Of a stretch of DNA of 64,000 nucleotides, positions 14,476 through 22,222 are shown piece after piece. The DNA comes from an uncultured Lachnospiraceae bacterium. GTDB lineage: Bacteria; Bacillota; Clostridia; Lachnospirales; Lachnospiraceae. The DNA lies in contig CANCYR010000006.1 of assembly GCA_947382355.1 (NCBI GenBank), positions 1 through 64,000 on the forward strand, read 5' to 3'. The position numbers were made by a program, and so were the translations under genes. The notes below the pieces were generated by a model. It searched no databases. It saw only the letters and a program-made list of their open reading frames with translations, and was not told the origin of the DNA. The first letter of the stretch is position 1, and each line of letters starts with the position of its first letter.

Positions 14476-16176
14476 ATGGGATTTTCCAGCAGAAGAAAAT
14501 TACGTATTGGAGATATTCTGATTAATGAAGGTCTTCTGACAGAAGAAACATTAGGAAAGGCACTGGAGCTTCAAAAGGAAAAGAAAAAACGTCTGGGTGA
14601 AATATTGGTAGATGAAGGCTTCGTATCTGATGAAGCCATGGCAGATGCTTTGTGCAGCCAGTTGCGGATGGACAGGGCGGATTTGGGAAATACAGTTATT
14701 ACAGATGATATCCTTTCCATTTTTGAAGTGGACGTATTGAAAAAGTATACAGTCATTCCTGTGGAATATGCCCGGAATAATATTAATATGATTCGGGTTG
14801 CCATGGCAGATCCCATGGATATGCTGGCAATTGATGACTTGTCCATGATTTCCAATCGTGCCATTGAGCCGATTGTGGCTACGCCGAGAGAGATAATGCT
14901 GGCCATAGACAAATACTATGGAAATGCAGAAGCCCTGAAAGCGGCAAGCGATTATGAACAGGAACGAAGTGACCTGTTTGCAGAAGATGAAATGGAGAAG
15001 ATGATAAATGACGATGTGAGCAATTCTCCCATCGTTCAGCTGGTAAACGGCATGTTGGAGCAGGCTGTGCGCCAGAGGGCATCTGATATCCATATTGAAG
15101 CACTTGAAAAGAAAGTCAGGGTGCGGTACCGTATTGACGGCTCCCTGTATGAGAGAATTACATATAATATCAAACTGCTTCCGGCAATCGTGGCAAGGCT
15201 TAAGATTACCGGCGGCATGGATATATCCGAAAAGAGAAAGCCGCAGGACGGACGTATCACTACCTTTGTGGACGGCAGGGAATATGATATCCGTGTCTCT
15301 ATTCTGCCCACTGTTTTCGGAGAAAAGGTGGTAATGCGTATTACCAATAAAAATGCCCTTACAAAGGATAAGTCGGAATTGGGATTCCCGGCATATGAAC
15401 TGGAAAGGTTTGATCATATTCTGAAAAATCCCCATGGCATTATTTTGGTAACGGGACCTACCGGTAGCGGTAAATCCACCACGCTTTATACTGCGCTTAG
15501 TGAATTAAATACAGAAGCTGTTAATATAATTACGGTAGAAGACCCGGTGGAAGCAAATGTTGCGGGCATTAATCAGGTACAGACCAATGCAAAGGCAGGG
15601 CTTACTTTTGCCAGCGCCCTTCGTTCCATCCTTCGTCAGGACCCCGATATTATAATGATTGGAGAAATTCGTGACGGGGAGACGGCGCAGATTGCGGTAC
15701 AGGCTTCCATAACAGGACACTTGGTAGTAAGCACGCTCCATACAAACTCGGCGGCGTCTACTGTCACCCGTTTGGCAGATATGGGAATTCCACCTTATAT
15801 GATCGCAGATTCTACCGTGGGTATTATCGCCCAGCGTCTTGTGCGGAGATTATGTCCCAAGTGCAAGCGCCCAAGACTTGCCAATCAGGAAGAGCTGGAA
15901 CTGCTTTTGCTGGAAGGACATGAAGTTACCATCTATGAACCGGGAGGATGTCCGGCATGTGACAACAACGGCTATAGAGGGCGTATCGGCGTATATGAAA
16001 TAATGGAAATAACTCCTGAGGTAAAGAAAATCATTGCCAAGGGAGGAGATGCGGAGCAGATTAAGCAGGCGGCATTGGTAGATGGCATGCACACCCTGCG
16101 CATGGCTGCTACGGATTATGTGTTGCAGGGGATTACATCGATTTCGGAAATGATCAAGGTTTCCTTCGAGATGTAG
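14476..16176 (+). CDS. pilB: Type IV pilus extension ATPase PilB with tandem MshEN motifs
   Basis: A 566-residue hexameric ATPase that drives pilus assembly from the cytoplasm. Residues 10-33 and 39-62 are two copies of the 24-residue MshEN motif (R-L/I-G-x-I-L...G...L...Q), separated by exactly five residues, the known c-di-GMP binding arrangement. The T2SSE core follows, with Walker A GPTGSGKST at 327-335, Asp box and Walker B (QDPDIIMIGEIRD), and His box (STLHTNSA). A tetracysteine zinc site (CPKC...CPAC) lies near residues 460-495. The start is ATG 14476. Type II secretion GspE is the alternative, but the pilins and PilM/N/O downstream favour a pilus. Confidence 0.92.
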   Translation: MGFSSRRKLRIGDILINEGLLTEETLGKALELQKEKKKRLGEILVDEGFVSDEAMADALCSQLRMDRADLGNTVITDDILSIFEVDVLKKYTVIPVEYARNNINMIRVAMADPMDMLAIDDLSMISNRAIEPIVATPREIMLAIDKYYGNAEALKAASDYEQERSDLFAEDEMEKMINDDVSNSPIVQLVNGMLEQAVRQRASDIHIEALEKKVRVRYRIDGSLYERITYNIKLLPAIVARLKITGGMDISEKRKPQDGRITTFVDGREYDIRVSILPTVFGEKVVMRITNKNALTKDKSELGFPAYELERFDHILKNPHGIILVTGPTGSGKSTTLYTALSELNTEAVNIITVEDPVEANVAGINQVQTNAKAGLTFASALRSILRQDPDIIMIGEIRDGETAQIAVQASITGHLVVSTLHTNSAASTVTRLADMGIPPYMIADSTVGIIAQRLVRRLCPKCKRPRLANQEELELLLLEGHEVTIYEPGGCPACDNNGYRGRIGVYEIMEITPEVKKIIAKGGDAEQIKQAALVDGMHTLRMAATDYVLQGITSISEMIKVSFEM

Positions 16177-16215
16177 CGGAACTAAAATAGAAATTGCGAT
16201 TAGGAGGGAAACAGA

Positions 16216-17433
16216 TTGGCTACATATTCTTATATCGCCGTAGATAAGGCGGGGAAACAGTCAAAAGGCTCTATTGAAGCGGATAATCTGGAAAAGGCGC
16301 GAGGCCTTATTAAAAACGACGGATTGGTGCCGGTAGAGCTGAAGGAACAGGGATTGCTGGATAAGGACATTGATTTGGCGATTTTTAAGAAGAAAGTTAA
16401 GGTAAGGGATTTGAGTATTTTCTGCCGGCAGTTCGTCAGCATGCACAGAGCAGGCGTTACGATTCTGGAGTCTCTCAGGATGCTGGTGGAGCAGACGGAA
16501 AACGATACCTTAAGGGAAGCGGCACAGGAAGCGTATCTGGGAGTGCAGAAGGGCGAGCCTTTGGCGCAGTCTATGGCAAAGTCTCCCAAAGTATTTCCAA
16601 AGCTTCTGATTCATATGGTAACGGCAGGCGAGGCGTCCGGAAGTCTGGATATTGCCTTTGAGCGTATGGCGGAGCAGTTTGAGAAGTCGGCAAAGCTTCA
16701 GTCTTTGATTAAAAAGGCTATGATATATCCTATTGTGGTTGCGATAGTTGCGGTAGTTGTAGTTATTGTAATGCTGACGTATGTAGTGCCTAATTTTATG
16801 GGCATGTTTGCGGATATGGAAATTGATATGCCGGGTATTACATTGGCAGTAGTGGCTGCCAGTGAGTTTATGCAACGAAGATGGTATATCGTGGTGACAG
16901 TCCTTATTCTTGTGGTAGGATTTATTGTATGGTTTAAGAAGCAACCGGTAGGCGAGGCGTTGTTTGCAAAAGCGGCAATCAAACTTCCGTTGTTTGGTAC
17001 ACTTACCACCAAGTCTAGTGCGGCAAAGCTGGCAAGGACATTATCAACCATGCTGGCGGCAGGTATTCCCATGCCGGAGGCGGTGGAGATTACAGCAGGC
17101 ACTATCAATAATCTGTTTTACAGAGAAGCTTTGCAGGAAGCACGGAATGATGTTATGCAGGGTATTCCTCTTTCCCAACCTCTTGAAAAATGCGGTCTGT
17201 TTCCGCCTATGGTCTACCATATGACCCGTATTGGCGAGGAAACCGGTAATGTGGAGGAGATGCTTGACAAGCTGGCGGATTATTATGAAGAAGAAGTAGA
17301 GGTTGCCACTCAGTCGCTAATGGCAGCTTTAGAGCCTATGATGATTATTGTAATGGCAGCGGTCTGTGGCGTTATTATCGGTGCGGTAATGGCTCCTATG
17401 GCAGCTATGTATGAAGGTCTTGACAATTTATAA
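16216..17433 (+). CDS. pilC: Type IV pilus inner membrane platform protein PilC
   Basis: A 405-residue polytopic membrane protein. It has two T2SF domains (about residues 67-190 and 270-392) and three membrane segments (MIYPIVVAIVAVVVVIVMLTYVV near 171-193, YIVVTVLILVVGFIVWF near 222-239, and MIIVMAAVCGVIIGAVMAP near 376-395). Conserved family text includes FCRQFVSMHRAGV and TAGEASGSL. It anchors the ATPase and pilin subunits. It starts with TTG at 16216, eight bases after AGGAGGG, and follows pilB by 39 bases. Confidence 0.92.
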   Translation: MATYSYIAVDKAGKQSKGSIEADNLEKARGLIKNDGLVPVELKEQGLLDKDIDLAIFKKKVKVRDLSIFCRQFVSMHRAGVTILESLRMLVEQTENDTLREAAQEAYLGVQKGEPLAQSMAKSPKVFPKLLIHMVTAGEASGSLDIAFERMAEQFEKSAKLQSLIKKAMIYPIVVAIVAVVVVIVMLTYVVPNFMGMFADMEIDMPGITLAVVAASEFMQRRWYIVVTVLILVVGFIVWFKKQPVGEALFAKAAIKLPLFGTLTTKSSAAKLARTLSTMLAAGIPMPEAVEITAGTINNLFYREALQEARNDVMQGIPLSQPLEKCGLFPPMVYHMTRIGEETGNVEEMLDKLADYYEEEVEVATQSLMAALEPMMIIVMAAVCGVIIGAVMAPMAAMYEGLDNL

Positions 17434-17456
17434 GATAGATTTAAGGGGGAAAGCTT

Positions 17457-17879
17457 ATGAAAGAGCATAATAACGAAGGTTTTTCCTTGGTGGAGTTGAT
17501 TGTAGTGGTTGCCATTATGGCAGTCCTCATAGGTGTGTTGGCGCCTCAGTACATTAAATATGTAGAGAAGTCCAGGGTTTCTGTAGACGAGGATACGGCA
17601 GACACACTGCTTGGAGCTGGATATCTGATGGCTTCAGATGAGGATTATTTTCCGAGCATCAATCCGGGCAGCAAGATTACTTTTGCCAGAAACGGAATTT
17701 CTATAGACCCGGCAGGAGATGTTACGTTGACCAGCGCCATGAATGAATATGTGGATGGCTGGCATAACGGCAGAGTGAAATCAAAAACCTACTCGACCCA
17801 GAAATATGTGGTGGAATTTCAAGGAGGCAGTTCCGGTAGTACTTTTCGGGTGACTGGAACATGGCAGCCCAATCCATGA
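17457..17879 (+). CDS. Type IV pilin (first of two related pilins)
   Basis: A 140-residue prepilin with an eight-residue leader cut before Phe in EG|FSLVELIVVVAIMAVLIGVLA; Glu5 is present. After the N-terminal helix (to about residue 40) comes a short beta-rich globular head. Its first 40 residues nearly match the next pilin, so the two are duplicates that diverged in the head domain. It lacks the more AT-rich codon choice of the second pilin. Its stop codon lies inside a 14-base tandem repeat. Role: pilus subunit, major or minor not decided by sequence alone. Confidence 0.9.
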   Translation: MKEHNNEGFSLVELIVVVAIMAVLIGVLAPQYIKYVEKSRVSVDEDTADTLLGAGYLMASDEDYFPSINPGSKITFARNGISIDPAGDVTLTSAMNEYVDGWHNGRVKSKTYSTQKYVVEFQGGSSGSTFRVTGTWQPNP

Positions 17880-17922
17880 ATTAGAATCCATGAATTAGAC
17901 ATCCTGCATAGGGGAAGGATGT
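17872..17922 (+). repeat. 14-base tandem repeat and small hairpin between the pilin genes
   Basis: AATCCATGAATTAG occurs twice in direct tandem and contains the stop codon of the first pilin. It is followed by ACATCCT...AGGATGT (17899-17905 and 17916-17922), a 7-bp hairpin with a 10-base loop that may be a weak attenuator or RNA processing site. Confidence 0.5.
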
Positions 17923-17965
17923 TTAAGATATATAAAAAATTAATGTTAAAAGGAGAGAGTTTAGT

Positions 17966-18406
17966 ATGAAAAAGACAAACAACAAAGGTTTCTCATTGGT
18001 GGAACTTATCATCGTTATTGCTATTATGGCAATCTTAATTGGTGTATTAGCACCACAGTACATTAAGTATGTAGAAAGATCAAGAGTTTCTTCTGATAAG
18101 GATATGATTGATTCTTTAACAAAGGCAGCACAGACAGCTACTACAGATGATGATTATTATGATGGCCTTAATAATAATGATAGTATTCAGATTACTAATA
18201 CTGGTGTTGTCATTACTCCCACTGCTACTTCTTTGTCAGCTGCTGTTGATGAATTTTACGGTAGTATTACTAATAAGTTTAAATCTAAAGCTTTCAAAGG
18301 TCAGACCATTGATATTATAGTTACAGATGGTGGCGCTTCTGCATCTACATTGAAGGTAGTGGTTTCAGATAATGGTTCACCATATAATGCAGGAAACTAC
18401 AAATAA
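17966..18406 (+). CDS. Type IV pilin, probable major subunit
   Basis: A 146-residue prepilin with leader MKKTNNKG cut before FSLVELIIVIAIMAILIGVLA; Glu5 is present. The head is rich in Thr, Ser, Asn and Asp. Codon choice is distinctly more AT-rich than in the neighbours, with many T-ending codons (GTT, ACT, GCT, TCT), a pattern fitting very high expression. AAAGGAGAG precedes the ATG. High expression bias and position mark it as the likely major pilin; the preceding pilin would then be an alternative or minor form. That assignment is inference. Confidence 0.9.
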   Translation: MKKTNNKGFSLVELIIVIAIMAILIGVLAPQYIKYVERSRVSSDKDMIDSLTKAAQTATTDDDYYDGLNNNDSIQITNTGVVITPTATSLSAAVDEFYGSITNKFKSKAFKGQTIDIIVTDGGASASTLKVVVSDNGSPYNAGNYK

Positions 18407-18479
18407 TAAATAATCTTATAAAGCTTAAATTAAAAAGTATGAATAGTAATTTTTTTGCATTTGAGGAGACATCACCCCT

Positions 18480-19241
18480 ATGACCATCGAGCTATATAAC
18501 CTCATATTTTACATATGGATCTTCCTGTTTGGAATCGTAATAGGCAGTTTTTTAAATGTCTGTATACTGCGTATTCCAATCAGGGAGAGTATAGCCAAAA
18601 GCAGGAGTCATTGCATGAGCTGCGGCTATCAGTTGAAATGGTATGACTTAGTTCCGCTGTTCAGCTACCTGTTTCTCGGTGGTAGATGTCGCCAATGCAA
18701 AAAGCATATTTCTCTTCAATACCCTATTATTGAAGGGGTAAATGGTCTCATGTATGTATTGATTTTTGTGATAAAAGGCTGGAGTTTGGATGCGGTTATC
18801 TATTGCCTTCTGGCATCGGCACTTCTTACATTAAGTGTGATAGATTTTCGGACTTATGAAATCCCCTTTTGTATCAATGTTTTTATTTTTTTATTAGGTA
18901 TTGTTCATTTGATATTACATATATCAGACTGGAAACAGTATCTGATTGGTTTTGTATTAGTAAGCGGTATTTTTGAAATCATCTTTCTGGCATCCAAAGG
19001 AAGGGCCATAGGCGGAGGTGACGTAAAGCTCATGGCGGCTGCCGGCTTATTGATTGGCTGGAAGATGGCATATTTGGCAATGATAGCAGGATGTGTAATC
19101 GGCTCTGTTACTCATCTGATTCGTATGAAAATAACAAAAGAAGGGCATAAACTGGCTATGGGTCCCTACCTGTCAATTGGTATTATTTTGGCAGTGCTGT
19201 GGGGAGAATCGTTTTTAAGTTGGTATTTTGGTCTGTTTTAA
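18480..19241 (+). CDS. pilD: Prepilin peptidase / N-methyltransferase PilD
   Basis: A 253-residue polytopic aspartic protease that removes prepilin leaders and methylates the new N-terminus. The N-terminal domain carries the paired cysteines (CMSC...CRQC at about residues 43-74) tied to methylation. The two catalytic aspartates lie in VIDFRTYEIP (about residue 121) and GGGDVKL (about residue 181). Six to eight hydrophobic segments are visible. It is placed after the pilins and before PilM, and should process all six prepilin-like proteins of this locus. Confidence 0.93.
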   Translation: MTIELYNLIFYIWIFLFGIVIGSFLNVCILRIPIRESIAKSRSHCMSCGYQLKWYDLVPLFSYLFLGGRCRQCKKHISLQYPIIEGVNGLMYVLIFVIKGWSLDAVIYCLLASALLTLSVIDFRTYEIPFCINVFIFLLGIVHLILHISDWKQYLIGFVLVSGIFEIIFLASKGRAIGGGDVKLMAAAGLLIGWKMAYLAMIAGCVIGSVTHLIRMKITKEGHKLAMGPYLSIGIILAVLWGESFLSWYFGLF

Positions 19242-19428
19242 TATAGTTTATAATCAGTTAAAAAGAATGTGACAATTTTATTGAAATTATTAAAAATATT
19301 ATAAATTTATTGCATGACAGGCTTTATAGGATACATAGATATAATATAGAGTAATATGGCAGTGTTAAAGAAAGAAAAGAAGAAATAAAAAATGGGGAGT
19401 TATTCCATATTTTTTAGGGAGGTAAGAC
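19242..19428 (+). promoter_or_regulatory. AT-rich gap with possible second pilus promoter
   Basis: A 187-base gap before pilM-N. A good -10 box, TATAAT, lies at about 19,340, but no clear -35 is at the right distance (GACAGG, 18 bases upstream, is weak). A second transcription start for the PilM-N onward genes is plausible but not proven. Confidence 0.3.
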
Positions 19429-21261
19429 ATGGCAAAAGCACAGAGAGTACTAAGCATTGAGGTTGGTTATTCCTTAACAAAAGTATGTGAAATGGATTAT
19501 CGGTCAAAGCATCCGAAGGTATATGGCGTATTCAGCATGAAGACGCCCCAGGGTGTATTGGATGATGGATATGTCCATCCGGAAGAGGGGTTCGTCAAAG
19601 AACTGAAGTCCTACTTAGAGGCAAATGGAATGCATGCAAAGAAAGTGATTTTCTCGGTTTCTTCCACGAAAATTGCCAACAGGGAGGCTATGATTCCGGC
19701 AGTAAAGGAAAATAAAGTAAGGGATATGGTGTTAAGCAATGTGACAGATTACTTCCCGGTAAATCCTTCCATGTATCAGTTTGCCCATAACATCATGAAT
19801 ACTGTAACGGACAGCGCCGGCAACAAGCAGTACCATCTGATGCTGATGGCAGTGCCTGCGGATATATTTGAAGGGTATGAGAATCTGGCAAAGGCAATGG
19901 CTTTGGAGCTGGATTCCATTGAATACAGCGGTAACTCCATTTTCCAGGTTTTAAGGTCAAAATTTTCAACTGGTGTTAATTTAATAGTAAAGATAGATGA
20001 AAGAAATTCGCTGATTACCGTTATCAGAGACGGCGTTATAGCTATGCAGCGTTCCGGTATGTACGGCGCCGATCAGATTGTGGAAACCTTAATGGAGACA
20101 GACGCCTACGGGGAAAAGCTTTCTTACGAAGCTGCTGTCAAAACCTTAAGAAGAAATAATCTGGTTATGCGTCCGGATGAAGAAGAAGTTCTGCTGCAGA
20201 GGGAAAAGGAAACGGAAGAGCTTTTCCGGACACAAAAGGAAGCTGCTGAAAGAGCTTCCGCTACGGGAGATACAGTTGGTGCAGCAGCAGCAACTGTGGC
20301 TTCCAAGCAGGCGGATGCCAATCTGAAAATGCTTCGCTTAAGGAAGGATGTAACATATTCCTATCAACAGCTTGTCAGTTCCATTGTACGTGTTATAGAT
20401 TATTACAACTCCAAGAACAGGGAGGCAAGCATTGACAGGATTGTCATTACCGGTATTGCAGCGGACTTCTGGGGATTTTCCAACCTGCTGTCAGCAGAGC
20501 TTGGCAGGGATGTGGAGGTTCTTCGGGATTTGGCTGGCACAAATATCAGTCAGGGACTTCATTTACAGGATATTTCCCTTGGTGATTACATTTCGGTAAT
20601 CGGTGCCGGGCTCAGTACTTCCGGTTTTACCTCCGGGATTGTTGCAACTTCTAAGAGTGCAAAAGGAGAAAAAGGAACTTCCACAAAGAAGAAAAGTCAG
20701 GTTCCGGTGCTTGTTTTGGGGGGCGGTGTGCTTTTTGCCATTGTTTTGGCTGCATGGGCAGGCGTCCCGTATTTTACAGCAAAGGCGGAAAATGATGCCT
20801 TGCTTCTGCAAAAGCAACAGTTACAGGAAATCCAGCCTATTTATGACGAATATGTGCAGGTGGACACAGATTACCAATATTTGACTTCGGTATATGCCCA
20901 GACGGAAAATTATAATTCAGAGTTGTTTCAGGTGTTTGCGGATTTGGAAGCTTTGATGCCTACACAGATTAGCATTGACGGTCTGAATATTACAGAAACG
21001 GATTTGACTATTAACGCTACTTATCCCAATAAGCGTTCTGTGGCAAAAGCCATTGTCCAGCTTAGAAGCGTGGAATATTTTGCAGATGTGTCCTGTACCA
21101 GTGTTTCTACCAATGTGGAAACAGTTGAAGGAACCTCACAGACGGTTACAGAAGTACAGGCAACCATAGCCTGTACATATGGAGTGAATCCAAAGATTTT
21201 GCAGGATGAGGCTGCTGTTGAAGAGTCCTTAGATGCAGCAGAAGCAGAGACAGTGGAATAA
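19429..21261 (+). CDS. PilM-PilN fusion protein of the pilus alignment complex
   Basis: 610 residues combining two proteins that are normally separate. Residues 1-410 form an actin-like PilM fold (VLSIEVGYSLTKV at the N-terminus, a SVSSTKIANREAMIPA segment, IDRIVITGIAADFWG, and GAGLSTSG near 400). An Ala/Glu-rich coiled insertion occupies about residues 245-305. A single membrane helix (about 425-450), a short coiled coil and a PilN-like ferredoxin-fold extracytoplasmic domain (about 500-590) follow. In other bacteria PilM binds the cytoplasmic N-terminal tail of PilN; here the link is covalent. It starts at ATG 19429 after GGGAGG. Confidence 0.85.
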   Translation: MAKAQRVLSIEVGYSLTKVCEMDYRSKHPKVYGVFSMKTPQGVLDDGYVHPEEGFVKELKSYLEANGMHAKKVIFSVSSTKIANREAMIPAVKENKVRDMVLSNVTDYFPVNPSMYQFAHNIMNTVTDSAGNKQYHLMLMAVPADIFEGYENLAKAMALELDSIEYSGNSIFQVLRSKFSTGVNLIVKIDERNSLITVIRDGVIAMQRSGMYGADQIVETLMETDAYGEKLSYEAAVKTLRRNNLVMRPDEEEVLLQREKETEELFRTQKEAAERASATGDTVGAAAATVASKQADANLKMLRLRKDVTYSYQQLVSSIVRVIDYYNSKNREASIDRIVITGIAADFWGFSNLLSAELGRDVEVLRDLAGTNISQGLHLQDISLGDYISVIGAGLSTSGFTSGIVATSKSAKGEKGTSTKKKSQVPVLVLGGGVLFAIVLAAWAGVPYFTAKAENDALLLQKQQLQEIQPIYDEYVQVDTDYQYLTSVYAQTENYNSELFQVFADLEALMPTQISIDGLNITETDLTINATYPNKRSVAKAIVQLRSVEYFADVSCTSVSTNVETVEGTSQTVTEVQATIACTYGVNPKILQDEAAVEESLDAAEAETVE

Positions 21262-21274
21262 GGGAGGGAAAAAC

Positions 21275-22120
21275 ATGAAATTCAAATTAAAGGAAAGAGA
21301 TAAAAATATTATCGTTATATTGATTGGAGTGGCAATTCCCTTATTAGTCTATCTTTTTGTGTTTACGAAATGGAATGAGCAGACAGAAACTCTTGAATCT
21401 GAAAACTCTGTCTTATCTCAGGAAGTGGCGCATCTGCAGGAATTAATGAATAATAAAGAATTTTACATTGCGGAAACCGGCAGGATGAATCAGGAAATGG
21501 AAGAAATAAAAGCACAGTTTCCTTCAGAACTCCATCCGGAAGACGAAATCTATTATGCATATAATACAGAAACAAAATATGACGTTCTTGCAAGCAGCAT
21601 TAATATGCCTTATGCAGAAATGGTGTCAGTAGCACAGCCGGTTTCAGAAATGCAGGCTCAGCCAGAAGTGGTGGAAGACGGCACGGAGTCTGTGGAAGGC
21701 GAGGCTGTAGATGTGGAAAATGAATCCGCTCAGCCCGCAGCTCCAACAGCAGCTTCAACAATTGTTTTGTATAAAGCGCCTATTACCTTTGATTTTACTA
21801 TCACTTATTCGGCAGCAAAGGATTGGATCAGGGAAATTTTAGAGGACAAAGAAAATAAGAAATCCATTAGCAGCCTGAACTTAAGCTATGAGGAGCAGAC
21901 AGGCAATATCAGAGGCAGCATGGTTGTGAATATGTTCAGTCTTACCGGAACGGAAAGAACCTATGATTCTCCAAGCATTCCAGGTATTGGTGTTGGTACG
22001 GATAATCTGTTTAAGTCATCAGAGACCTTAAATGTAGGCAGGGAAAATAATACCTTTGATGCAAATGCAGAGGATACTCAGCCGGCAGAGGGTGAACAGG
22101 CAGAAGGAGAAGATAATTAA
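21275..22120 (+). CDS. PilO-like pilus assembly protein
   Basis: A 281-residue bitopic protein: short basic cytoplasmic end, one membrane helix (about residues 11-28, IIVILIGVAIPLLVYLFVF), coiled coil (about 30-75), a Glu/Ala/Pro-rich linker and a domain with PilO character (FDFTITYSAAKDWIREILEDKEN...SSLNLSY). The topology and position after PilM-N match PilO, which pairs with PilN. The C-terminal about 50 residues are acidic and disordered. The start at 21275 follows AGGGAGGG; an upstream frame to 21233 lies in the end of pilM-N. Similarity is mainly structural, so the family call is less firm than for pilM-N. Confidence 0.75.
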   Translation: MKFKLKERDKNIIVILIGVAIPLLVYLFVFTKWNEQTETLESENSVLSQEVAHLQELMNNKEFYIAETGRMNQEMEEIKAQFPSELHPEDEIYYAYNTETKYDVLASSINMPYAEMVSVAQPVSEMQAQPEVVEDGTESVEGEAVDVENESAQPAAPTAASTIVLYKAPITFDFTITYSAAKDWIREILEDKENKKSISSLNLSYEEQTGNIRGSMVVNMFSLTGTERTYDSPSIPGIGVGTDNLFKSSETLNVGRENNTFDANAEDTQPAEGEQAEGEDN

Positions 22121-22222
22121 TCCGGTTCTTTAAGAAAGGCTCGAAATAAACAGAACTTAGAAATAATCAAGACTTGGAATTAAGCAGGACATAAGTGAAA
22201 TAGAAGAAATGGAGGAAGTCTG

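Noticed and set aside
14551..15435. A 294-residue minus-strand frame opposite pilB
   Set aside because: Low-complexity His/Cys/Ile-rich text typical of the complement of a coding gene; no ribosome site.
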